From assembly GCF_002075795.1 (NCBI RefSeq), contig NZ_CP020472.1, positions 4,644,501 through 4,708,500 on the forward strand: a stretch of DNA of 64,000 bases, written 5' to 3'. This stretch comes from Shewanella japonica (GTDB lineage Bacteria > Pseudomonadota > Gammaproteobacteria > Enterobacterales > Shewanellaceae). The notes below the pieces were generated by a model. That model saw nothing but the letters and a program-made list of their open reading frames with translations, searched no databases and had not been told where the DNA came from. Shown here piece by piece: positions 18,590 to 26,730 of this stretch (its first letter is position 1; the number at the start of each line of letters is the position of its first letter). The translations under genes were made by a program, and so were the position numbers.

Positions 18590-20089
18590 TTACTTCGTCA
18601 GCCATTCCCAAGTCACTTTAATTGACTCTTTACGATTACCAGCATCGATATCTGATTCTTTAGCCCAGAGGTGCACTCGCTCAACCAAAATATCTAGCAT
18701 CTTTTGGCAAGTTTGCTTCATCACAGCCGAACCCGTAATCGTCAGCTGAATTTGCCCATTAAACTTTTTATTTTTCTCTTTGTTAGTCCAGCGTTGGTCA
18801 CCAAAACGAGCGGCGATGCGCTTTACCTCTATTTCGGCATAACGTATTAAGTCATCGCGTGCGTTTCCTGCAGCTTCATCGACTGTCATCTTAAGCTGAT
18901 AAGACTCTGTTTTCTTATCATGTACCTGATGAACTAGCGCACGCTCTGGCCCAGCTTCAAGTGTTATGCTTGTCTCAGGCGTTAATGACAACGGGTCGAT
19001 AATGACTACGCCAAAGTCCACGAGATTAAACGCTTGGTCATCAGTGCTCACTGGTATATAGCTTTTACCGTTAAGATAAAAACACTGTTTTTTAGCTTCA
19101 AAGCGATAACCTTGAGGGATTTGATGCGGACCACTGAATAAGCAGCCATCCATGGTGTAAATATGCAGTTGATTGCCACTGCTACCCGTAAAATAAAGGT
19201 AATGCCCATCTGTCCATAAGCGACTTTCACTGCGGATTTGACCTTGGTAATCACCATCAATGTATACAGGTTTCATATCCATGATGTTATACGGACTGGC
19301 AAACTGCAGGGTCATGTCACCCGTTGCGGCATCTAATATAAAGCCATGTACATCAGTGCCTACCACGATTGAATTGTTGTGGTGCATGACGCTCATTACT
19401 GGGTTATCAAAAGTATAGGACCAAATGATGTTGCCAGTGTCCAAACACACAACATTGACTGTATCGCCTGGCCAAGGTTTTTTCGAGCTAGGCTCTTCAC
19501 GAAAAGACACATAGATTAAATAACTGTCAGCAAAGAAACGGCTGCGCCGGAAACCTGTAGCTTGGGAGTTTTTACATTTCAACTGCCAACGTTGTACAAA
19601 GCTATTATCTAGAGCAATAACTTCAGCATAGTTTCTTACATATACTCTCTCATTAAAAATTACGGCTAATGAGTCATAGTTAAGTTCTTTCCGCTCTTTC
19701 GTTTTCTTATTTGTAATTTGCCAACTGATATCATAATCATCTATGCCAATAACGTTGATCGTATAATTTTCAACTTCAAAAAAGCTACAACTTTCTGAAG
19801 CTCGAGATAAATACTCAGGTGATTCAATCAATGATAATTGGGGATTAATAGTCCAACTAGAGCTAAACTCATAACTTTCTTTATAATTATACTCCTGCTC
19901 TCCATAATAAAATACTGGTACTCCACTAAATATTTTAAGTAAATACTCTCCGAGATCATATTTAAGAATTCGAAGTTTACCCTGTTCATCAAGAACACAA
20001 CAAAGTGAATTTGAATAAAAACATGTTAGTGGGGAGCAATATTCAATATCAGATATAACATCCATACTAGGGATTAATGAAATAGTCAT
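18590..20089 (-). CDS. Beta-propeller-like (PQQ/WD-like repeat) protein of cassette 1
   Basis: 499 aa, no signal peptide, probably cytoplasmic. Recurrent WSYTFDNPVMSV / GFILDAATGDMTLQF / HYLYFTGSSGNQLHIYTMDG strands look like PQQ-type propeller blades. A charged helical C-terminal domain ends VTWEWLTK. The last ~326 residues are identical to the protein at 20651-22132, while the first ~170 share only scattered residues. The start overlaps the stop of the small upstream gene (ATGA), so the two are coupled. Function is not recognised. Variable head plus constant body recalls immunity or recognition proteins of polymorphic systems, but no toxin domain is identified. Confidence 0.75.
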   Translation of the reverse strand: MTISLIPSMDVISDIEYCSPLTCFYSNSLCCVLDEQGKLRILKYDLGEYLLKIFSGVPVFYYGEQEYNYKESYEFSSSWTINPQLSLIESPEYLSRASESCSFFEVENYTINVIGIDDYDISWQITNKKTKERKELNYDSLAVIFNERVYVRNYAEVIALDNSFVQRWQLKCKNSQATGFRRSRFFADSYLIYVSFREEPSSKKPWPGDTVNVVCLDTGNIIWSYTFDNPVMSVMHHNNSIVVGTDVHGFILDAATGDMTLQFASPYNIMDMKPVYIDGDYQGQIRSESRLWTDGHYLYFTGSSGNQLHIYTMDGCLFSGPHQIPQGYRFEAKKQCFYLNGKSYIPVSTDDQAFNLVDFGVVIIDPLSLTPETSITLEAGPERALVHQVHDKKTESYQLKMTVDEAAGNARDDLIRYAEIEVKRIAARFGDQRWTNKEKNKKFNGQIQLTITGSAVMKQTCQKMLDILVERVHLWAKESDIDAGNRKESIKVTWEWLTK

Positions 20090-20403
20090 ATAGCCTTTAC
20101 CTCAATAATTTTACTAGTATCCTGTTTTAGTTCATCAACAAACTCTAACCAAGCTTCCCGACCTTTATTTCCCTCTAATCCCATTTCTTTCCTCAAAGCT
20201 TTCTCATTCTTTTTCGCTAAATCAACTATTCTATTACCAATCCCCTCGGCCCCTTTTACCCCTTGAAAGGCATATTCCATCGCCCTGGAGTCAAACGACC
20301 AACGGGTACAGCAAAATTCCTCGTTGTTTAGTTTGACGAGATCTTTAAATAACTGTCCGGGTAATTCATTAATTTCATCGCCTAAATTTACATTTTTCTT
20401 CAT
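20086..20403 (-). CDS. Small variable-tail protein of cassette 1
   Basis: About 105 aa (MKKNVNLGDEINELPGQLFK...). No signal or membrane segment; charged and mostly helical. The first ~75 residues are almost identical to the cassette 2 homologue, then the tail diverges (GLEGNKGREAWLEF versus GFLNTKEGRAEWGQF). A longer frame from 20427 would start inside the LysR-derived repeat read antisense; neither start has a clear ribosome-binding site. It is translationally coupled to the propeller-like gene. No family recognised. Confidence 0.65.
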   Translation of the reverse strand: MKKNVNLGDEINELPGQLFKDLVKLNNEEFCCTRWSFDSRAMEYAFQGVKGAEGIGNRIVDLAKKNEKALRKEMGLEGNKGREAWLEFVDELKQDTSKIIEVKAI

Positions 20404-20412
20404 GCTGTTAGA

Positions 20413-20504
20413 CAAGACCCCGCCCATACTTGGCTTCGTGATGAACTAGTGACGATATCCAATAAAATCGCCCATTATCTTCAAGATAACGTTCCGCAGT
20501 AAGC
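20413..20504 (+). repeat. 92-bp LysR 3'-end repeat, copy 2
   Basis: Partial duplicate of the LysR gene end between the two cassettes. It is preceded by GCTGTTAGA rather than LysR coding sequence, so it is not part of a second LysR gene. It differs from copies 1 and 3 at TAACGTTCCGCAG. Confidence 0.93.
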
Positions 20505-20650
20505 GGAGTGAATAAACAATCATAAGATCAACTAAACTGTTGAGGAGTAAAAGCATCCAAGCTCCTAACAATAACCCAATCTAGTAAAGAGTATGGTATT
20601 GAGCCATTAATCATGGATGGCCATGTTATTAGTAGCCATTTTATTGCTTG

Positions 20651-22132
20651 TTACTTCGTCAGCCATTCCCAAGTCACTTTAATTGACTCTTTACGATTAC
20701 CAGCATCGATATCTGATTCTTTAGCCCAGAGGTGCACTCGCTCAACCAAAATATCTAGCATCTTTTGGCAAGTTTGCTTCATCACAGCCGAACCCGTAAT
20801 CGTCAGCTGAATTTGCCCATTAAACTTTTTATTTTTCTCTTTGTTAGTCCAGCGTTGGTCACCAAAACGAGCGGCGATGCGCTTTACCTCTATTTCGGCA
20901 TAACGTATTAAGTCATCGCGTGCGTTTCCTGCAGCTTCATCGACTGTCATCTTAAGCTGATAAGACTCTGTTTTCTTATCATGTACCTGATGAACTAGCG
21001 CACGCTCTGGCCCAGCTTCAAGTGTTATGCTTGTCTCAGGCGTTAATGACAACGGGTCGATAATGACTACGCCAAAGTCCACGAGATTAAACGCTTGGTC
21101 ATCAGTGCTCACTGGTATATAGCTTTTACCGTTAAGATAAAAACACTGTTTTTTAGCTTCAAAGCGATAACCTTGAGGGATTTGATGCGGACCACTGAAT
21201 AAGCAGCCATCCATGGTGTAAATATGCAGTTGATTGCCACTGCTACCCGTAAAATAAAGGTAATGCCCATCTGTCCATAAGCGACTTTCACTGCGGATTT
21301 GACCTTGGTAATCACCATCAATGTATACAGGTTTCATATCCATGATGTTATACGGACTGGCAAACTGCAGGGTCATGTCACCCGTTGCGGCATCTAATAT
21401 AAAGCCATGTACATCAGTGCCTACCACGATTGAATTGTTGTGGTGCATGACGCTCATTACTGGGTTATCAAAAGTATAGGACCAAATGATGTTGCCAGTG
21501 TCCAAACACACAACATTGACTGTATCGCCTGGCCAAGGTTTTTTCGAGCTAGGCTCTTCACGAAAAGACACATAGATTAAATAACTGTCAGCAAAGAAAC
21601 GGCTGCGCCGGAAACCTGTAGCTTGGGAGTTATCACACTCAACTCTCCAACGTACAGTTAGATCCTCTTCTAGTCCAATAACTGCATCATATTCCCTCAC
21701 AAATACCCTACCGTTTTGATGGACTGCATAGCCGTCATAATTGAAGGTTATTTGTTCCCCTCCAGCTTTGTTTATTACCTCCCAATGGGTCTCATAGTCG
21801 TCATTTGTTAGTACATTAATGAAGTAGTTTTTGAAATTAAAAGAATCAATTCCTTCGGATACAAGCTGCACTAATTCTGGGACTTCAACCACCTTTTCAT
21901 CGCATGTTAGTTGGTAACACGAATGATAATCATCGTATTCAGAACCGAAATATGTTGAAACTCCTCCATTAATATTCCGAACATAATAGACGCCTATATC
22001 ATATTTAAATATTTTGTAATTTACTTTATCATTAATCACTGCAGCATGTTCTGCACCAGCTAGGTATACGAAGTCTCGGTCACAATATAACTTTCCTAAA
22101 AACTCTAAAGTAGGAACAAACATCATACTCAT
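20651..22132 (-). CDS. Beta-propeller-like protein of cassette 2
   Basis: 493 aa paralogue of the protein at 18590-20089: identical over its last ~326 residues (from NSQATGFRRSRFF to VTWEWLTK) and unlike it over the first ~165. The sharp switch at base 21631, with essentially no synonymous drift in the constant part, points to recent duplication or gene conversion with replacement of the variable head. It is coupled by an ATGA overlap to the small gene upstream. Cytoplasmic by lack of signal; function unknown. Confidence 0.75.
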   Translation of the reverse strand: MSMMFVPTLEFLGKLYCDRDFVYLAGAEHAAVINDKVNYKIFKYDIGVYYVRNINGGVSTYFGSEYDDYHSCYQLTCDEKVVEVPELVQLVSEGIDSFNFKNYFINVLTNDDYETHWEVINKAGGEQITFNYDGYAVHQNGRVFVREYDAVIGLEEDLTVRWRVECDNSQATGFRRSRFFADSYLIYVSFREEPSSKKPWPGDTVNVVCLDTGNIIWSYTFDNPVMSVMHHNNSIVVGTDVHGFILDAATGDMTLQFASPYNIMDMKPVYIDGDYQGQIRSESRLWTDGHYLYFTGSSGNQLHIYTMDGCLFSGPHQIPQGYRFEAKKQCFYLNGKSYIPVSTDDQAFNLVDFGVVIIDPLSLTPETSITLEAGPERALVHQVHDKKTESYQLKMTVDEAAGNARDDLIRYAEIEVKRIAARFGDQRWTNKEKNKKFNGQIQLTITGSAVMKQTCQKMLDILVERVHLWAKESDIDAGNRKESIKVTWEWLTK

Positions 22133-22449
22133 ATAGATTTAACCTCAACTATTTTATTTTGGTTTTTCTTTAAATCTTTAATGAACTGTCCCCATTCTGC
22201 TCTACCTTCCTTAGTATTCAAAAATCCCATTTCTTTCCTCAAAGCGGTCTCATTCTTTTTCGCTAATTCAACGATCTTATTACCAATCCCCTCGGCCCCT
22301 TTTACCCCTTGAAAGGCATATTCCATCGCCCTGGAGTCAAACGACCAACGAGTACAACAAAATTTCTCGTTGTTTAGTTTGACGAGATCTTTAAATAACT
22401 GTCCGGGTAATTCATTAATTTCATCGCCTAAATTTACATTTTTCTTCAT
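22129..22449 (-). CDS. Small variable-tail protein of cassette 2
   Basis: About 106 aa homologue of the cassette 1 small protein, near-identical for ~75 residues (including FCCTRWSFDSRAMEYAFQG) and then divergent. Its upstream side runs directly into the third LysR 3'-end copy, so no ordinary promoter region is present; transcription may come from within the repeat. A longer frame from 22473 is possible. No family recognised. Confidence 0.65.
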   Translation of the reverse strand: MKKNVNLGDEINELPGQLFKDLVKLNNEKFCCTRWSFDSRAMEYAFQGVKGAEGIGNKIVELAKKNETALRKEMGFLNTKEGRAEWGQFIKDLKKNQNKIVEVKSI

Positions 22450-22458
22450 GCTGTTAGA

Positions 22459-22550
22459 CAAGACCCCGCCCATACTTGGCTTCGTGATAAACTAGTGACG
22501 ATATCCAATAAAATCGCCCATTATCTTCAAGATAATTTTCCGAAGTAAGC
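22459..22550 (+). repeat. 92-bp LysR 3'-end repeat, copy 3 (array end)
   Basis: Third copy; it closes the array and is followed by unique sequence. It differs from the intact gene by one base noticed (GATAAACT). It probably marks the original LysR/downstream junction. Confidence 0.93.
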
Positions 22551-22643
22551 ATCAGCAGATTACCAGCAAGGCAACGATTTCCTGCGCCTATCGGTAAACA
22601 ACTAGATCACTAATAAGCTGAATCAACAAAGTTCAATCTATTA

Positions 22644-23384
22644 TCAATTGTTACTTTCTTGCTCACCGCCTTCCTCTCGATACTCAAGCTTCTTCAAGTC
22701 GGCATCATACATGGCCGTTAATAGCGGCTCCCCATTGCTGTTAACTCGAAACTCACCGTAATCAGCGGCTTCATATACACTGGCATGACCTTCTTGAAAG
22801 AAGAAAGCGTTGGTGGCAAATTTGATTTGCCCTTGCCTCACTCGATACTGTATCCGTAGCGGATTTGAACTCAGAGTTTGCTCGATATCTTCAGCACTGC
22901 TTATACCGCTGCTTTTTGCATTACTCTTGCCGTCATCTGGAGCATCTGCAATAGCCTGAAAATGGGCGATATGATTTTCATCGATTTTGACAATGACATA
23001 ACCATCACTATTGGGGAGTGATTGCCACTGTTCACCTGTTATCTCAATGTTTTGCTCTTCACTGCTAGCTACTGAATGACTTTGTGTATCTGAAACGCCT
23101 TGATTGGATTTCGCAGCTTCAATTGATTGCGCTTGAGCACGCTTTAATGCTGCACGAATATCATCTGCGATTTTAAACCGCAGCGCCATGTAGTCCCCCT
23201 GCATAAGTGAGCGAGGATCAACAGGAGCTAACTCAAGATAGACTTTGGTGCCATGAGCAAGATGTTGCTCTTTTTGATAAATTTGCCAATTCACTAACCC
23301 TAATATGATGACTAAGGTGCCAAATAACAGGGTTTTGTGTAAGCGTGGTTGATGATGACTCAACAATTGGATTAACTTATTCAC
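22644..23384 (-). CDS. GDYXXLXY-domain membrane-anchored protein
   Basis: 246 aa. One N-terminal transmembrane helix (about residues 18-36) is followed by a periplasmic domain with the family motif GDYMALRF (LMQGDYMALRFKI). The start is GTG at 23384, overlapping the DUF4401 gene by 8 nt. It is the third gene of a DUF2157-DUF4401-GDYXXLXY operon, a conserved trio of unknown function. The insert SIEAAKSNQGVSDTQSHSVASSEEQ is low-complexity. All three genes overlap, suggesting a membrane complex. Confidence 0.85.
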   Translation of the reverse strand: MNKLIQLLSHHQPRLHKTLLFGTLVIILGLVNWQIYQKEQHLAHGTKVYLELAPVDPRSLMQGDYMALRFKIADDIRAALKRAQAQSIEAAKSNQGVSDTQSHSVASSEEQNIEITGEQWQSLPNSDGYVIVKIDENHIAHFQAIADAPDDGKSNAKSSGISSAEDIEQTLSSNPLRIQYRVRQGQIKFATNAFFFQEGHASVYEAADYGEFRVNSNGEPLLTAMYDADLKKLEYREEGGEQESNN

Positions 23385-24507
23385 TCACCGACTCCTTGAC
23401 AACATTATTGATACTCGCCTCAGCACCGTTTAGCCAACTGGATTTAAGTAAAAACCAACGTATACCTAGCAGGACTAATCCCATCACGATGAGGGTTATC
23501 GACTTTTCAAAAAGGGTGTAGTGTAAAAAGTAATAGTAAGCAGATATAAAGCTCAGTAGAGCGGTAATCCCTACTCCCATTAATAAGTAATTACTGGCTG
23601 AAAAACCTAAAATGAGCAACAAGATACCGACGTTAATTCCTGGTGCTTCAAACGATAGCACCGAAATAATAACGATAACGGCGAATATCCAGTAACGCAG
23701 TTTTTGGGATAATTCAGGATGACGACTCAGTATCGTTTGCGCCACATACAGTGACACGAATGCCAATAGTACATTCCCCATCCAAGGAGCGGTGTAAAAC
23801 CCTTGACTGACCGAAGCGCCGATATCCTTGTACCAATGGTATTGAAATGCCATTAAGCTAGACTGCAAAACTTGTGATAATAACAAGCCATATGCAATGG
23901 GACGTTTATGACGTGATAACCCGGCAAACATTGGTTTTTTTGATAGATTGAACTCATTTAATAATAACCAGCACGCAACCATCAGCACCACACCGCCACC
24001 AATAAACGGCAGGTGAAACAAGGCTAACGTCACCATCAAACAGCACCCTGCAATAAATGCTGAGCAAAAACGATGAATATCATTCGGCATCATGAACAGT
24101 AAACTAAGCTGTAACACTGTGGCCATTAACCAACTAACATCATCGTTAGTATGTTGAATAAAGCCATATACCAATAATATTTGCCCGCAAAAACTCAACG
24201 CTAATGCAAGATGCTCTAAAAACTCATTTCGAATTTTTAAAAGTAATACATAGGCCACCAGCACCAACACAGCTCCCATGATGTAAGGGCCTGAATCTTC
24301 ATCGAAGATAAACTCTAACCCCAATGCGACAAACCCTAAAAAGAATGATGCTGCAAACCAGCCCGCTATTGCGAGTAATAACTTCACAAACCAAGGTGAT
24401 GTAATTTCAGTTTTTTCTGGCGCTTCCCCCATAACCAATTGATGCTGTATGAGTAATTGCCAAAGCCCATGGATTGGCTTATTGGTATTAGAGAGTGACT
24501 GCTTCAT
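23377..24507 (-). CDS. DUF4401 polytopic membrane protein
   Basis: 376 aa with about ten hydrophobic helices from residue 35 onward. Family assignment is by context (between DUF2157 and GDYXXLXY genes) and by general sequence pattern. The ATG at 24507 overlaps the DUF2157 stop as ATGA, with GGAG 8 nt upstream; a GTG at 24516 is less well placed. Function unknown. Confidence 0.82.
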   Translation of the reverse strand: MKQSLSNTNKPIHGLWQLLIQHQLVMGEAPEKTEITSPWFVKLLLAIAGWFAASFFLGFVALGLEFIFDEDSGPYIMGAVLVLVAYVLLLKIRNEFLEHLALALSFCGQILLVYGFIQHTNDDVSWLMATVLQLSLLFMMPNDIHRFCSAFIAGCCLMVTLALFHLPFIGGGVVLMVACWLLLNEFNLSKKPMFAGLSRHKRPIAYGLLLSQVLQSSLMAFQYHWYKDIGASVSQGFYTAPWMGNVLLAFVSLYVAQTILSRHPELSQKLRYWIFAVIVIISVLSFEAPGINVGILLLILGFSASNYLLMGVGITALLSFISAYYYFLHYTLFEKSITLIVMGLVLLGIRWFLLKSSWLNGAEASINNVVKESVSE

Positions 24508-25589
24508 GATTGCCACTCCTTATTGATATTTCGCAGCCACATTGCCGACCCCGCCGCCATTCCAATCGTGGTGAACGACATCAACAAAAAGCCCAACTCA
24601 TGAACATCATTTAGTAGGTGCGTCGTTAAAAAGCTGATAATAATGATGTTGGCCGATAACAAGGTGCCAGCTAGCATAAATAAATCCTGCCGAAAGCGTC
24701 GATAGACGATGTACATTAAGCCAACCCATATTGGCCACACAATCACAGGAACGAGATTTTCACCACTCAAGTCATAGCGACTTACACCTATATAATTGGC
24801 ATCTACGATAACCAATAATGTTAGCCAAGTAATACTGTAACCACTGACTGACGCTAATAATCTTGGTGCCCAGCGAACAGTTAACCAAGTATATCGGCGG
24901 CTCATAAGCTCCCAACACAATAATGCTATGGCATTGATACTAAAGACGCTCCAAAGCGCATTTAAGTCTTGATGCCCAAAAAGTCCTACCCCGCCAAACT
25001 CAAGAAAATAAAGTAGTACTGCTAAATTGAGTAAGCCTACCCATACCATCCACAATGCACTTAAGCGACCTATGATGACCCAAGGAATAATCAGCAATGC
25101 CCAATTAAAAAATAACTGCCAAGGATCGGCACCTGTTTGATATGTCTGCCCAAACAACGCCAGTAATACCCCGAAGAAAATCGACGCCATTAACAAAGGG
25201 ATTTTGGCAACAGTATCGCTGACTTTAAATTGGCTTACGATTGAAGAAGGTGTCTTGGAGGGTTCTGATAAAGCGGAGCCTTCAGTTTGCTGAGTTTTTC
25301 GCGCTTTTTTATCTAACCAGTAATAACCAATAACAGATAAAACAATCAGCACTTCAACAAGCATGAACTTGGCAAATCTACCCATTTCATGCCAGTTATA
25401 GGCAATAAAAAACAGCACAGAAAACATCAATGCTAACCCGCCAAACCAAGCGAGTAATTGATTCACGAATTGAAACCAGCGTTGAGTGTTAGGCGTTACA
25501 CCACTTAGCTGCAACGCCTGATTGAGATGATGTTCAGCTACTTTGTCTTGCTCGATTAGCTCAATCATTTGAGTACGATTTGAGGTCAT
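24504..25589 (-). CDS. DUF2157 polytopic membrane protein
   Basis: 361 aa. The soluble N-terminal ~40 residues precede the DUF2157 signature region (WFQFVNQLLAWFGGLALMFSVLFFIAYNWHEMGRFAKF). About ten transmembrane helices follow, with a charged cytoplasmic loop near 95-125. It is the first gene of the three-gene operon. Function is unknown; an envelope role is usually supposed. Confidence 0.85.
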   Translation of the reverse strand: MTSNRTQMIELIEQDKVAEHHLNQALQLSGVTPNTQRWFQFVNQLLAWFGGLALMFSVLFFIAYNWHEMGRFAKFMLVEVLIVLSVIGYYWLDKKARKTQQTEGSALSEPSKTPSSIVSQFKVSDTVAKIPLLMASIFFGVLLALFGQTYQTGADPWQLFFNWALLIIPWVIIGRLSALWMVWVGLLNLAVLLYFLEFGGVGLFGHQDLNALWSVFSINAIALLCWELMSRRYTWLTVRWAPRLLASVSGYSITWLTLLVIVDANYIGVSRYDLSGENLVPVIVWPIWVGLMYIVYRRFRQDLFMLAGTLLSANIIIISFLTTHLLNDVHELGFLLMSFTTIGMAAGSAMWLRNINKEWQS

Positions 25590-25627
25590 ATTGAGTCCAT
25601 TCTTATTTCTAATAGCGGCAAATTTGA

Positions 25628-26566
25628 CTAATCAGCCCACACTTCAGGAATGAGGGTCATTCTTCTGATGCTAGGATTATGATTACAAATATGTTGCGTT
25701 GGGTTTTCAAGAAAAGCCTTTACAGCATTTGTCTCACATCGCCATTGTATACCTTGTCCAAACTGACTTGGTTTGTGATGAATAACAGTGCCTGACTCAA
25801 ATTGCGAATCTAGCACTAATACAATTCCTTTCTGGCTAGAAATAAAAGCATCTCTGACACCAATTTCAGACTTTAATCTATTTAACATTGAACTGGCTTC
25901 TTTATTACTTTCTGGAAAACGATGATTTTGATAATAAAATCTATCAACATCTCTTCTAGCGCTTAACACTTGACGATTTAGGCTTTGAAATAATGACTTC
26001 AGTGCCGCTTGTTCAGAATTCAGTTTGATTGTTTTGGTTTGGGCGGCAATTTGCTTTTGCATGTTTTCAAGAATGCTAGCTTTATGCTTTTCCTGCTCGC
26101 TCATTCTTTGCTGAATCTCGATTTCCAGCTTTTTATTCACCTGCTTTGCTTTCAAACCGTTCGTCAAAATATGCACAGTGACGGCAAAAAGTATCAATAA
26201 GCTAGAAATAATAAGCAATTTGTAAATAGAAAAGCCTTTAGTGAAGTCTTTTAAGAAAACAGAAAATGATCGGTGCTCTTGATGTTGCCAAATATCTTTC
26301 TGTCTTGCTTGAAGCTGTTGTTGTGGTGAGAGCGGAGGGGTAGGCCCTCTTTTATGTGTCGCGATCACTTCTTTGGCAATATGCTCAATTTCTAGTCTAT
26401 CGAGCTTGGTAACACCATCTAATACTTCAAGGTAATCAATTCCAAGAGGTGGAATATTTCGCCTTTTTATACCATAGAGCTCAAAGTCTCGAGCCAAGAC
26501 TTTAGCCTTGATCTCATTAATAATGACATCACTTGAGTTACTCCAATAGTTTCCATACCCACTCAT
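25628..26566 (-). CDS. Single-pass membrane protein with coiled coil and pilin-like C-terminal domain
   Basis: 312 aa. A soluble N-terminal region (1-110) is followed by one transmembrane helix (115-137), a coiled coil (about 140-190, KKLEIEIQQRMSEQEKHKAS) and a C-terminal domain with a type IV pilin-like ending: a GIQWRC segment with Cys277 paired at a distance with Cys294. There is no prepilin leader, so it is not a normal pilin. It lies 38 nt upstream of the DUF2157 operon in the same orientation. Family not recognised; the pilin-like reading rests on the WxC...C pattern only. Confidence 0.6.
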   Translation of the reverse strand: MSGYGNYWSNSSDVIINEIKAKVLARDFELYGIKRRNIPPLGIDYLEVLDGVTKLDRLEIEHIAKEVIATHKRGPTPPLSPQQQLQARQKDIWQHQEHRSFSVFLKDFTKGFSIYKLLIISSLLILFAVTVHILTNGLKAKQVNKKLEIEIQQRMSEQEKHKASILENMQKQIAAQTKTIKLNSEQAALKSLFQSLNRQVLSARRDVDRFYYQNHRFPESNKEASSMLNRLKSEIGVRDAFISSQKGIVLVLDSQFESGTVIHHKPSQFGQGIQWRCETNAVKAFLENPTQHICNHNPSIRRMTLIPEVWAD

Positions 26567-26632
26567 ATACTTTCATCCTTGACACACAACTTAATCAACC
26601 CAATTAAGCTGAAATGCTGTTACAACACCATT

Positions 26633-26676
26633 TTGTATTCAATCACATTCAAATCCTTAAATGTAATTGAATACAA
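26633..26676. repeat. Long inverted repeat in the rbsK downstream gap
   Basis: TTGTATTCAATCACATT (26633-26649) and AATGTAATTGAATACAA (26660-26676) pair with one mismatch around a 10-nt AT-rich loop. There is no T run; it could be a protein-binding dyad or an mRNA 3' hairpin for ribokinase. Confidence 0.6.
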
Positions 26677-26730
26677 TAGCATTTATTCTTTATATGCACA
26701 TTAGTTTAGCGATTTAAGATTATCAATTAG

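Larger units (their letters stand above)
18352..20412 (-). repeat. Cassette unit 1 (2061 bp)
   Basis: One repeat unit runs from a LysR 3'-end copy to the base before the next. It holds a minus-strand gene pair. About 1.2 kb (18352-19570) is nearly identical to unit 2, as is the end coding the first ~80 residues of the small protein; the block between (about 19571-20170) is strongly divergent. No transposase and no terminal inverted repeats were seen. Confidence 0.88.
20413..22458 (-). repeat. Cassette unit 2 (2046 bp)
   Basis: Second unit of the tandem array, 15 bp shorter than unit 1. Near identity runs from 20413 to 21631, is lost through about 21632-22215, and resumes to the end. The order constant-variable-constant is the same as in unit 1. 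Confidence 0.88.

Noticed and set aside
20413..20504. Second LysR pseudogene
   Set aside because: Only 92 bp are shared, with a sharp edge after unrelated cassette sequence; it is a boundary repeat rather than a decayed gene.
18352..22550. Insertion sequence or transposon as the source of the 2-kb duplication
   Set aside because: No transposase, no terminal inverted repeats and no short target duplication; the repeats are copies of a gene end.
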